NCBI GenBank assembly: GCA_044226785.1
Contig: JBGAGK010000006.1
Coordinates: 89,912 to 153,911, forward strand
Direction: 5' to 3'
DNA: 64,000 nucleotides
Source: TMP-86 sp039807285
Lineage (GTDB): Bacteria > Pseudomonadota > Gammaproteobacteria > Steroidobacterales > Steroidobacteraceae
Under the pieces are notes generated by a model, which saw only the letters and a program-made list of their open reading frames with translations, had not been told where the DNA came from and searched no databases. The position numbers and the translations under genes are program-made. Below, in pieces: positions 50,772 to 59,310 of the stretch (the stretch's first letter is position 1; each line of letters opens with the position of its first letter).

Positions 50772-52217
50772 TCAGGGTGGCACCAGGCGGCGCTTGCCGT
50801 CCTTGGTCAGCATGATGCCTGGCTCATCCAGATCGAGCCTGTCCCACAGTTCGCAGGTCACTTCGCGATGGCGCTGGTCCAGCGCCTCGCAATAGTTCGT
50901 GTACAGACAGCTGCGGATGGTCTCTCCCCGGCCGCTGCGAACCTTGGCGAACCAGTCCGGATCGGCCAGTGCCTGCCGGGCCATGCCGATGATGTCGGCT
51001 TCGCCCAGCTCAAGGCTCTTCTCGGCCTGATTGAAATGATGCACCCCGCCCGCGAGGACCGTGGGAGTACTCGACCCTGCTGTGCGAATGGCCTCGCGGA
51101 TAAGCGCCGCCGGCTCACGATTGCGGCCGAAGGGACCTTTCGCATCGGAGCAGTAGGACGGCATGCATTCATAGCCACTGCGCCCGGTGTACGGGTATGC
51201 AGCCTCGCCGACCTTGGGCTGTGCGGCATCCTCGAACTTTCCGCCTCGGGACAGCGAGATGAAATCCATGCCGCCCGTGGCCAGGCGCGCGGCGATGAAC
51301 GCTGCGTCCTCCACGCCATTGCCACCCTCGATGCATTCCTCCGCGAGCATCCGGCATCCCACGGCGATGCGTGATCCCACCGCCGAGCGCACGGCCGCCA
51401 GCACCTCCAGCGGCAGACGGAGCCGTGCCTCGCGTTCGCCCCCGTAACCATCGTTGCGCGTGTTGCGTGCCGACAGGAAGGAGGCCATGGTGTAGGCATG
51501 TGCGTAATGCAGTTCCACCCCGTCGAACCCGGCCTGTTCGGCCCGGCGTGCCGCTGCTGCGAAGATGTCGGGCAGCACAGCCGGCAGTTCGCGAATGGCC
51601 GGCAGTTCGAGATCAGTGACGCGTTCGCGGTACCCCTGCTGGAGGGATTCCCATTCGCGCGGACTCAGTGCCTGCTGCAGTTGTTCATCGGTGAGTGAGG
51701 CCAGACGCTCACGCACCAGTGATTCGGGAGCATCGGCCACACCCAGGTGATCGCGGTGCCGGCTCTGGATGGACAGATACTGGGAGAGATACTTTTCGCG
51801 GGCCGGGCGGCGGCGGATGGCGAGAAAATCGATGATCTGGATGAACAGCCGGGTCTGCCCGCCGCTGGCACGGCGCACGGTTTCCACGATGCTTGCAAGC
51901 CCGGGGAGGAACCGGTCATGCCCGATGCGCAGCAGCGGGCCACTGGGCACATCGCGCACGCCGGTGGCCTCGATGACCAGCGCACCGGGCCGGCCGCGGG
52001 CGAAGCGCTCGTACCACTGCAGCACCGAGGGCGTGACCTCGCCTTCTTCGGATGCCCGCCATGGCACCATCGCCGGCACCCAGGTGCGCGAAGTCAGGCG
52101 CGCCGGTCCCACGTCGATGGGCGAAAAGAGCCGCGACCTTTCGGCCGTTGGGGCATCCGGCCAGGGCTCCCTGACCGGAACGAACTTGATGCGCTCAGGC
52201 GGACGCCAGGTGGCCAT
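50772..52217 (-). CDS. Old-Yellow-Enzyme-family NADH:flavin oxidoreductase
   Basis: 481 residues. TIM-barrel FMN enzyme. Typical phrases are RLFSPIDVGPARLTSRTWVPAM, AARRAEQAGFDGVELHYAHAYTMASFLSARNTRNDGYGG and GEADIIGMARQALADPDWFAK. The HYAHAY segment replaces the usual H-x-A-H-G, so the active-site region is slightly unusual. The C-terminal cysteines (CLYTNYC...C) may hold a cluster but lack the full 2,4-dienoyl-CoA reductase motif. It is the last gene of the aromatic operon, 7 bases after RidA. Confidence 0.88.
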   Translation of the reverse strand: MATWRPPERIKFVPVREPWPDAPTAERSRLFSPIDVGPARLTSRTWVPAMVPWRASEEGEVTPSVLQWYERFARGRPGALVIEATGVRDVPSGPLLRIGHDRFLPGLASIVETVRRASGGQTRLFIQIIDFLAIRRRPAREKYLSQYLSIQSRHRDHLGVADAPESLVRERLASLTDEQLQQALSPREWESLQQGYRERVTDLELPAIRELPAVLPDIFAAAARRAEQAGFDGVELHYAHAYTMASFLSARNTRNDGYGGEREARLRLPLEVLAAVRSAVGSRIAVGCRMLAEECIEGGNGVEDAAFIAARLATGGMDFISLSRGGKFEDAAQPKVGEAAYPYTGRSGYECMPSYCSDAKGPFGRNREPAALIREAIRTAGSSTPTVLAGGVHHFNQAEKSLELGEADIIGMARQALADPDWFAKVRSGRGETIRSCLYTNYCEALDQRHREVTCELWDRLDLDEPGIMLTKDGKRRLVPP

Positions 52218-52224
52218 GGGTGTA

Positions 52225-52647
52225 TCAACCTGCGGCGGCAGGCAACATGGATTCGGGAATCACGGCCGTGGCCTCGATCTCCACCAGCGCCTCCGCTTCC
52301 ATCAACCCCACCACCTGCACCACCGACATGGTCGGAAAGTTCCTGCCCATGACCTCACGGTACCGCGCGCCGATGGTCCGGATCTCCTGGTGATACGCTT
52401 CGCGGCTGAGCACGAACCAGGTCAGGCGCACGACGTGCTCGGGACCACCTCCGGCGCAGCGCAGGACGCACAGGATGTTCTCCAGCGCCTGGCGCACCTG
52501 CCCGGACAGGGTCTTTTCCACGAACCGTCCCTGGGCATCCCAGCCGATCTGCCCGGCGATGAACACCGTGCGGCCATGCGCGGCGATGCCGTTGGCGTAT
52601 CCCTTCGGTCGGGCCCAGCCCGCGGGCTGCAAGACTTCATGTGTCAT
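52225..52647 (-). CDS. RidA-family enamine/imine deaminase
   Basis: 140 residues. RidA (YjgF/UK114) signature: GYANGIAAHGRTVFIAGQIGWDAQGRFVE, QVRQALENILCVL and LVEIEATAVIPES. Family members hydrolyse enamines and imines to release ammonia. In this operon the reduced product of 2-aminobenzoyl-CoA would be an enamine, so a RidA step that removes the amino group fits. It overlaps the acyl-CoA dehydrogenase stop by 4 bases (ATGA). Confidence 0.9.
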   Translation of the reverse strand: MTHEVLQPAGWARPKGYANGIAAHGRTVFIAGQIGWDAQGRFVEKTLSGQVRQALENILCVLRCAGGGPEHVVRLTWFVLSREAYHQEIRTIGARYREVMGRNFPTMSVVQVVGLMEAEALVEIEATAVIPESMLPAAAG

Positions 52648-53840
52648 GTTGCTGCTTTTTCCTGCAATAGATCCCTGCCGATGATGAGCTTCTGCACTTC
52701 GCTCGCACCTTCGTAGATGCGCAGGCTGCGGATATCCCGATACAGCCGTTCGAGCACCTCGCCGCGCACCACGCCCCGCCCCCCGAACATCTGCAGCGCC
52801 CGATCGATGATCCATTGGGCCGACTCGGTGGCGGTGAGCTTGGCCATGGCGGCCTCGCGAGTCACGGTCTCGCCCCGGTCCCGCATCCAGGCTGCACGAT
52901 AGGTCAGCAGCGCGGCGGCATCGATCTGGGTGGCCATGTCGGCCAGCGCCGCCTGAGTCAGCTGGAAATCGGCCAGGGTTCCACCGAACATCCTTCGCGT
53001 CAGTGCATGTGATCTTGCTTCATGCAGGGCACGGCGCGCAAAGCCGAGGGCGGCAGCGGCAACCGTGGTCCGGAAGACATCGAGCGTGCGCATGGCGATC
53101 TTGAATCCCTGCCCCTCCTCGCCGATGCGCTGGGCGGGATCGATGCGGCAATCCCTGAAGACCAGTCGCGCCATGGGGTGCGGTGCGATCAGATCGATGC
53201 GCGAAGCGATGGACAGGCCGGCTGTTCCCGCATCCACCACGAAGGCCGAGATGCCCTGTGCGCCAATGCTGCCGTTGGCCCGCCGCTCTCCCTCCGCAGT
53301 TCGTGCGAACACGCAGTAGAAGTCTGCAATGCCGCCATTGGAAATCCAGGTCTTCTCGCCATCGAGCCGGTAGACATCGCCCTCGCGTCGGGCACGCAGC
53401 TGCATGGCCGCGACATCGGATCCTGCCTGCGGCTCGGACAGCGCGAAAGCGGCAATCGCCTCGCCCCTCGCCACGCGCGGCAGGTATTTTCGCTTCAGAC
53501 CGGAATCTGCAGCCAGGGACAGCGCCCCGCTGCCAAGCCCCTGCATGGCAAAGGCGAAATCCGCCAGCCCGTCGTGGTAAGCCAGTGTCTCGCGGATCAG
53601 GCCGATGGCGCGTGCATCGAACTCCTGAAGCGCACCGCCGAATTCCCTGCGCACACAGTAGCGCGTGAATCCGGCCCCGCCGAGGTCGCGCACCAGTTGC
53701 CGGCAATGCGCATCGGCACCCGGACCGTCTTCCGGATGTGCGGTCCCCAGGGACTTTCCCGCCCAGGCACCGATGTCATCGGCAAGGCCGCGATGCTCAG
53801 CGTCGAAGAACGGCCAGTCGGTATGCGTCGCCAGGCGCAT
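52644..53840 (-). CDS. Acyl-CoA dehydrogenase
   Basis: 398 residues. Motifs are FALSEPQAGSDVAAM, KTWISNGGIADFYCVFAR, GGRGVVRGEVLERLYRDIRSLRIYEGASEVQKLIIGRDLL. FAD-dependent alpha,beta-dehydrogenation of a CoA thioester. It sits between enoyl-CoA hydratase and RidA genes. The frame remains open to 54203 as a shadow of the hydratase gene; the ATG at 53840 overlaps its stop. Confidence 0.94.
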   Translation of the reverse strand: MRLATHTDWPFFDAEHRGLADDIGAWAGKSLGTAHPEDGPGADAHCRQLVRDLGGAGFTRYCVRREFGGALQEFDARAIGLIRETLAYHDGLADFAFAMQGLGSGALSLAADSGLKRKYLPRVARGEAIAAFALSEPQAGSDVAAMQLRARREGDVYRLDGEKTWISNGGIADFYCVFARTAEGERRANGSIGAQGISAFVVDAGTAGLSIASRIDLIAPHPMARLVFRDCRIDPAQRIGEEGQGFKIAMRTLDVFRTTVAAAALGFARRALHEARSHALTRRMFGGTLADFQLTQAALADMATQIDAAALLTYRAAWMRDRGETVTREAAMAKLTATESAQWIIDRALQMFGGRGVVRGEVLERLYRDIRSLRIYEGASEVQKLIIGRDLLQEKAAT

Positions 53841-54673
53841 CAGTTGCCCTGGAACCCGGGGCGCCGCTTTCCGGCGAAGGCCTCGAATGCACGCCGGAAG
53901 TCGTCCGTCTTCATGCACAGCGCCTGGGCCTGCGCCTCCGACTCGAGCGCCTGGTCGAGCCCCATGTTCCATTCCTGGTTGAGCATGGTCTTGGTGATGC
54001 CATGTGCGAAGGTGGGTCCCGATGCGAGCGTGGAAGCCAGCACCCGGGATTCCTGCTCGATCGCGGAACCGGCCACCAGCCGGCTGTAGAAACCGCTGGC
54101 CAGCGCTTCCTCGGCGGATATGTTGCGCCCGCTCAGCAGCCACTCGGCGGCGCGGCCCTGTCCGATGATTCGCGGCAGGATGGCGCAGGCGCCCATGTCG
54201 CACCCCGCGAGGCCCACACGCGTGAACAGGAAGGCAGTTTTCGATTCAGGCGTGGACAGCCGGATGTCCGAGCACATCGCCAGGATCGCACCGGCGCCGG
54301 CACACACGCCATCCACCGCGGCGATCACCGGCTGGGGGCAGTTGCGGATGGCCCTGACCAGATCGCCGGTCATGCGCGTGAACTCCAGGATCTGCGGCAT
54401 GCTCATGCGGGTGAGCGGGCCGATGATCTCGTGCACATCGCCACCGGAGCAGAAGTTGCCACCGGCTCCGTTCAATACCACCACCCGCACGTCCGTGGCA
54501 TAAACCAGGCGCCGGAACAGGTCGCGAAGTTCCGCATAGCTGTCGAAGGTCAGCGGATTCTTGCGCTCGGGGCGGTTCAGCGTCACCCAGCCGATGCGCT
54601 CGCGCACTTCCCAGCGGAAATGCTTCGCTGCGTATCCCGCCAGTTCCAGCTTTCCCACATCCATTTCACTCAC
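53840..54673 (-). CDS. Enoyl-CoA hydratase/isomerase family protein
   Basis: 277 residues. Crotonase fold: GWVTLNRPERKNPLTFDSY, the oxyanion hole segment GNFCSGGDVHEI and VDGVCAGAGAILAMCSDIRL. The C-terminal helices are typical. Expected to hydrate or open a cyclic enoyl-CoA. The start is GTG at 54673, overlapping the SDR stop by 4 bases; an ATG at 54664 is possible. Confidence 0.92.
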   Translation of the reverse strand: MSEMDVGKLELAGYAAKHFRWEVRERIGWVTLNRPERKNPLTFDSYAELRDLFRRLVYATDVRVVVLNGAGGNFCSGGDVHEIIGPLTRMSMPQILEFTRMTGDLVRAIRNCPQPVIAAVDGVCAGAGAILAMCSDIRLSTPESKTAFLFTRVGLAGCDMGACAILPRIIGQGRAAEWLLSGRNISAEEALASGFYSRLVAGSAIEQESRVLASTLASGPTFAHGITKTMLNQEWNMGLDQALESEAQAQALCMKTDDFRRAFEAFAGKRRPGFQGN

Positions 54674-55455
54674 ATCACTTCGCCTCCGGCGACCACGATG
54701 CTCTGGCCGGTCACCGATTCACTTCCGGGCTGGCAGAGCCAGGCCACCGCGTTCGCCACTTCCTCCGGCTGCACGAGCCGCCCCTGCGGATTTGTCCGGG
54801 TCATCGCCTGGACCGCCTCGGCTTCGCTCCGTCGCGTGACCGCGGCGATCTTGCGGGCAGACTGGTGCACGATGTCGGTATCGGTGTACCCGGGACACAC
54901 GGCATTCACCGTGATGTTGCGTGTTGCCACTTCGCGCGCCACTGCTCGAGTCAGGCCGACTACCCCGTGCTTGGCGGCACAATAGGCCGCGACGTAAGCA
55001 TAGCCGGTCAGCCCCGCGGTACTGGCGATGTTGACGATTCGCCCGTAGTCGTTTTTCAGCATTTCAGGCAACACCGACTGGATGCCGTAATAGGTGCCGG
55101 ACAGGTTCACCGCCAGCATCTGGTTCCACAAGGCATCGTTTCGCTGGGTGATGGGCGCGCTGCCGGCCTGCCCTGCATTGTTGACCAGGATGTCGATGCC
55201 GCCCAATGTCTCACGCGCACCGCTCACCGCCGCCTCCACCTGCTCGCGCACACTCACGTCGGCCACGAACCAGGCCGCCCGGGCGCCCGCACCCGTGAGT
55301 TCAGCAACCATCTCCTGCAAGGTGGCGGCAGTACGGCCGCAAAGGCTGATGCGTGCACCGAGGCCGGCCAGACGGCGCGCAATGCTCGCGCCGATGCCGC
55401 GTCCGGCACCGGTCACCAGCGCATGCCGCCCCTCCAGTGGGCGCTTATCGCTCAT
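54670..55455 (-). CDS. Short-chain dehydrogenase/reductase (3-hydroxyacyl-CoA dehydrogenase-type)
   Basis: 261 residues. Rossmann motif VTGAGRGIGASIA, NNAG, catalytic Ser in IVNIAS and YxxxK in AYCAAKHGV, and PGYTDTD. In the operon it most likely oxidises a hydroxyacyl-CoA intermediate. The ATG at 55455 overlaps the upstream stop by 4 bases; the frame further upstream is a shadow. Confidence 0.93.
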   Translation of the reverse strand: MSDKRPLEGRHALVTGAGRGIGASIARRLAGLGARISLCGRTAATLQEMVAELTGAGARAAWFVADVSVREQVEAAVSGARETLGGIDILVNNAGQAGSAPITQRNDALWNQMLAVNLSGTYYGIQSVLPEMLKNDYGRIVNIASTAGLTGYAYVAAYCAAKHGVVGLTRAVAREVATRNITVNAVCPGYTDTDIVHQSARKIAAVTRRSEAEAVQAMTRTNPQGRLVQPEEVANAVAWLCQPGSESVTGQSIVVAGGEVM

Positions 55456-57731
55456 ACCGGACCCGCAGCAGCAGCGCGTTCGGCGTTGCGCTCCGCCTGG
55501 GACTTGGCCGATCGGTACGGCGAAGGCCAGGGCTGGCCCGCATAGACCTGCTGGGCCGCCTGCTGCAAGGTCCAGGAAGGATTGGCCAGATGCGGACGAG
55601 CCAGCGCGCACAGGTCGGCACGACCGGCAGCGATGATGGAATTCACGTGATCCGCCTCGTAGATGTTCCCGACCGCGATGGTCGGTACATGCAGGGTATT
55701 GCGGATCAGGTCCGAGAACGGTGTCTGGTACATGCGGCCGTAGACCGGCCGCTGGTCAGGCACGGTCTGGCCGGAGGAAACATCGAGGATATCCGCACCG
55801 GCATCACAGAGTGCACGCGCGATCACCAGCAGGTCCGGTTCGCTCAGCCCCCCCGGTGCCCAGTCGCAGGCCGAGATCCGCACGCTCAAGGGCTTGTTCG
55901 CCGGCCAGGCCGCGCGCACCGCGCAGAGCACCTGCAACGGGAAACGCAGCCGGTTGTGCACATCGCCACCGAACTCATCCTCGCGCTGATTGGCCAGCGG
56001 CGAGAGAAACCCCGCCAGCAGATACCCATGGGCCATGTGCAGCTCGATCATGTCGAAACCGGCCTGATCGCCGCGCCGCGCCGCTGCGACGAAATCCGCC
56101 GTGACCTGTGCCATGTCCTGCCGATCCATGGCCCTGGGAACCTGGCTGATTCCGGGCAGGTAAGGGAGCTGTGAGGCCGCGAACAGCGGCCAGTTGCCTG
56201 TGGCCAGCGGGTGATCAGCCTGCTGCCAGCCCAGCTGCGTCGATCCCTTGCGGCCCGCATGGCCGATCTGGAGGCAGAACCGGGCGGAGCCTTCCGCATG
56301 CACGAAATCCACGATGCGCTTCCAGGCGAGCATCTGCTGCTCGTTCCAGATGCCGGTGCAGCCCGGGGATATGCGCGCATCCGCCGAGGTGCAGGTCATC
56401 TCCGTGAACAGGAGTCCCGCACCGCCGATGGAGCGGCTCCCGTAATGCACCATGTGCCAGTCACCCGGGACACCCTCGACAGCACGGTACTGGGCCATCG
56501 GGGATACCACGATGCGATTGTCCAGTTGCATCCCGCGCAACTGGAAGGGCAGGAACATGGGTGGGCGTGCAGCGTCCACGTGGTTGCGATGTGCGAGGTC
56601 CGCTTCCACCTCGGCGATGAAACCCGCATCGCGGAGCTTCAGGTTCGCGTGCCCGATGCGCTGCGAGCCCGACAGCAGGCTGTAGGTGAACTGCAATGGA
56701 TCGAGATCCTGATAACGCGCGACGTTCTCGAACCATTCCATCCGGTTGCGCGCCGAGTTCTGCAGCCTCAGTGCCTCGATGCTGCGCTCGGACTGGTAAC
56801 TGGCAAGGCCGGCTGCCACATCGCCAGCGCGCGCCAGATGGTGCACCAGGGAGATGGCATCCTCCATGGCCAGCTTGGTTCCGGAACCGATGGCGAAATG
56901 CGCGGTGTGCGCAGCATCGCCGATCAGAACGCGATTGCCGGCGTACCAGTGTTCGCACACGATGCGGTTGAAGTTCAGCCATGCCGAGCCGCGCAGGTGT
57001 TTGGCATTGGTCATCAGCCGCTCGCCACCCAGATAGCGCGCGAACAGCCGCTCGCAGAAGTCGATCGACTGCTGCACGTCGGCCTTGTCCAGGCCGTGGG
57101 CCTTCCAGGTCTCCTCACGCGTCTCGACGATGACCGTGGAAAGATCCTTGCTGAACTGATAGGCGTGGATCTGGAACCAGCCATGCTCGGTCTTCTCGAA
57201 GGCAAAGGTGAAGGCGGAGAACTTGCGGCGCGTCCCCAGCCAGATGTAGCGGCATTTGCGCACATCGATGTCTGGATTGAACACCTGCTGGTGTCGCGTG
57301 CGGGTCTTGCTGTTGACCCCTTCGGCCACCACCACCAGATCGGCGCCCGCGAACTGCGCATCATCCTCGAGCTCCACCTGGAAATGCTGCTCGATGCCGA
57401 GATCTGCCGCCCGCTCCTGCAGGATGTTCAAAAGCGCCTTGCGCTCGATGCCGGCAAAACCATGGCCACCGGTGCGGATGCAGCGGCCCTTGAAATGCAC
57501 GTCGATGTCGTCCCAGTGATGGAAGTTCTCGACGATCCGGGCATGCGAGGGCGCATCGGCCTCCAGGAAGTTGCCCATGGTCTTGTCGGAGAACACGACA
57601 CCCCAACCGAAGGTATCGTTCGGCAGGTTGCGCTCGTAGACTTCCACCCGGGCAGCCGGCAGGGCCTTCTTGAACAGGATGGCGGAATACAGGCCGGCCG
57701 GCCCGCCGCCCATGGCGATTATGTGTTTCAT
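55452..57731 (-). CDS. Fused 2-aminobenzoyl-CoA monooxygenase/reductase (salicylyl-CoA 5-hydroxylase family)
   Basis: 759 residues. The N-terminal half (about 1-380) is a flavin monooxygenase: MGGGPAGLYSAILFKKALP, then GDAAHTAHFAIGSGTKLAMEDA. The C-terminal half (about 390-740) is an Old-Yellow-Enzyme barrel: LRGMQLDNRIVVSPMAQY and FDMIELHMAHGYLLAGFLSP. This fusion and length are those of 2-aminobenzoyl-CoA monooxygenase/reductase, which hydroxylates and then reduces the ring of anthraniloyl-CoA, and of related salicylyl-CoA hydroxylases. The context (RidA, isatin-hydrolase-like cyclase) favours the aminobenzoyl substrate. It heads a six-gene overlapping operon with a strong promoter directly at the start codon. 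Confidence 0.9.
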   Translation of the reverse strand: MKHIIAMGGGPAGLYSAILFKKALPAARVEVYERNLPNDTFGWGVVFSDKTMGNFLEADAPSHARIVENFHHWDDIDVHFKGRCIRTGGHGFAGIERKALLNILQERAADLGIEQHFQVELEDDAQFAGADLVVVAEGVNSKTRTRHQQVFNPDIDVRKCRYIWLGTRRKFSAFTFAFEKTEHGWFQIHAYQFSKDLSTVIVETREETWKAHGLDKADVQQSIDFCERLFARYLGGERLMTNAKHLRGSAWLNFNRIVCEHWYAGNRVLIGDAAHTAHFAIGSGTKLAMEDAISLVHHLARAGDVAAGLASYQSERSIEALRLQNSARNRMEWFENVARYQDLDPLQFTYSLLSGSQRIGHANLKLRDAGFIAEVEADLAHRNHVDAARPPMFLPFQLRGMQLDNRIVVSPMAQYRAVEGVPGDWHMVHYGSRSIGGAGLLFTEMTCTSADARISPGCTGIWNEQQMLAWKRIVDFVHAEGSARFCLQIGHAGRKGSTQLGWQQADHPLATGNWPLFAASQLPYLPGISQVPRAMDRQDMAQVTADFVAAARRGDQAGFDMIELHMAHGYLLAGFLSPLANQREDEFGGDVHNRLRFPLQVLCAVRAAWPANKPLSVRISACDWAPGGLSEPDLLVIARALCDAGADILDVSSGQTVPDQRPVYGRMYQTPFSDLIRNTLHVPTIAVGNIYEADHVNSIIAAGRADLCALARPHLANPSWTLQQAAQQVYAGQPWPSPYRSAKSQAERNAERAAAAGPV

Positions 57732-57737
57732 GGCGCG

Positions 57738-57769
57738 ATTATAGGTCGATCCCGATATATTTTAAATAT
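57738..57769 (-). promoter_or_regulatory. Promoter of the aminobenzoyl-CoA operon, apparently leaderless, with AT dyad
   Basis: On the minus strand TATAAT (57743-57738) is followed by six bases and then the ATG at 57731, so the mRNA probably begins at or next to the AUG. TTTAAA (57766-57761) is the -35, 17 bases upstream. The perfect dyad ATATTT-A-AAATAT (57757-57769) overlaps the -35 and looks like an operator. The segment is conspicuously AT-rich in a GC-rich genome. Confidence 0.65.
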
Positions 57770-57819
57770 GAAATAACTGGTACCACCGTGTATTGCATCC
57801 CGCCATGCCTCCGGACGAC

Positions 57820-59310
57820 TCATGCAAGGCCGAGCTCGGTGATCACGGCGGCCAGTTTCGCACCGGTGTCGTCGGCGAGGGCGGCCTCCCGCAGACGCCG
57901 GACCCTGGCGGGACCCTCGGGAGTACCGGCCAGGACTTCCGCCCGGGCGCAGATTTCCACGAACGAATGCCAACCACGTTCATGGGTCGAACCATAGCCC
58001 TTGACCAGGTTCTGGCACTCCGCCACCTCCACTGCCATGTCGTAATCGCGGGCAACCAGACCCCGGATCTGCCCCAGCCACTGCTCGATGCGTGCGTTCT
58101 CGACCGCATGGCGCAGGGTGCCGCGGCGCATCCGGCGCAGGGCCGCCAGGATCCGCAGCAGCAGGAACCCACCGATGCTGGAGGTGGAGATGCGCCGCCC
58201 CCGGGTGAATCGTGACAGGAACCGCGTCGCGCGTGGCGAGGCTTCCAGATAGCGGCCGAGCCCGGCCGGCAGCGTGCCGCAGATCTCCTCCACCCGCGGA
58301 CTGACGAACTCCGTCACGCGCACGAGATCCGTGGGCGCGGCGCGCACCTCGGCGCGAATCTGCTCGAAGCGTCCTGCGCGCGTCTTGACCTGGGCCACAC
58401 GCATCACGTCCTCGAAACTCATCCACAGCGCCAGGGAACGCGCCACCGCCTCGGTCAGCCTTGCAGCACCTGCGCCTTTGGGCTCCCGTTCCAGCATGCC
58501 TGCCACCCGGTCGAGATACAGTCCCGCATGGCGTGCATCCTGGTAATCGACCAGTCGCACCACCGCACGGGTCAGCAGGTCGTGAAGATTCGCGGGATAT
58601 CCGTTGGCGATGCGCGCCGAAAGTGCGCCGGGTGCCGGGTCAGCCACAGGAGCAGCCATACCTGTCACCGCTGTGCCGGGTTGGGACGCTGCGCTGCGCC
58701 CGGCCTCGAACGCCTTGAGATTGGCTTCGACGCCGATGCCCGATTCGCGGATCGCGGCCTGGAAATGCTGCACATCCCAGGCAAGCACACCGCTCCCCGC
58801 GATGGCTCCGAAGATCACTGCGCTGATGCGCCCGCCCGCGCGCTCCGCGACAGCCGCCATGTCGAACGACACCAGCCGGGCCGATGAGGCCGCGGCGGCG
58901 GCGAGCAGTTCCTTGTTCGATGCACGCCCATCGCCCAGCGCGGATTTTTCGCTGATGGTGTAGTCGCGATGGGTCGATGCGATCAGGGTCGTACGATCGG
59001 GAGTAACCAGGCCCCGGTTCATGGCACGGCCTGCCTCCACCAGCTCCGAGGCAACCACGATGTCGACATCACCGGGGTTCGGCATGAGCGCCATCACCGG
59101 CTCCCGGCCATCGGAACGCAAGGATGCCCGCGGGAAGAATTCCAGATAGTAGATGGTCGCACCCGTGCGTTGCGCAACGCCCGGGACTGACGTGGCCTGG
59201 GCCAGGTATCCGGCATGTCGCGCCGTCGTCACCAGCCAGTCGGTCACCACACCGCCCCCCTGTCCGCCCAGTGCAGCGATGGTCAGGGTCGTGGGCCGCA
59301 GAGCGCTCAT
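57820..59310 (-). CDS. Indolepyruvate-type ferredoxin oxidoreductase, beta subunit with DUF6537-like extension
   Basis: 496 residues. The N-terminal gamma/pyruvate-oxidoreductase domain has TIAALGGQGGGVVTDWL and GDVDIVVASELVEAGRAM. A long helical C-terminal region resembles the extension seen in the family called indolepyruvate oxidoreductase subunit beta family protein. It pairs with the larger TPP subunit, whose stop overlaps its start by 4 bases. The complex would oxidatively decarboxylate an aryl 2-oxoacid to an acyl-CoA with ferredoxin as acceptor. Substrate unproven: indolepyruvate, or isatinate given the neighbours. Confidence 0.88.
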   Translation of the reverse strand: MSALRPTTLTIAALGGQGGGVVTDWLVTTARHAGYLAQATSVPGVAQRTGATIYYLEFFPRASLRSDGREPVMALMPNPGDVDIVVASELVEAGRAMNRGLVTPDRTTLIASTHRDYTISEKSALGDGRASNKELLAAAAASSARLVSFDMAAVAERAGGRISAVIFGAIAGSGVLAWDVQHFQAAIRESGIGVEANLKAFEAGRSAASQPGTAVTGMAAPVADPAPGALSARIANGYPANLHDLLTRAVVRLVDYQDARHAGLYLDRVAGMLEREPKGAGAARLTEAVARSLALWMSFEDVMRVAQVKTRAGRFEQIRAEVRAAPTDLVRVTEFVSPRVEEICGTLPAGLGRYLEASPRATRFLSRFTRGRRISTSSIGGFLLLRILAALRRMRRGTLRHAVENARIEQWLGQIRGLVARDYDMAVEVAECQNLVKGYGSTHERGWHSFVEICARAEVLAGTPEGPARVRRLREAALADDTGAKLAAVITELGLA

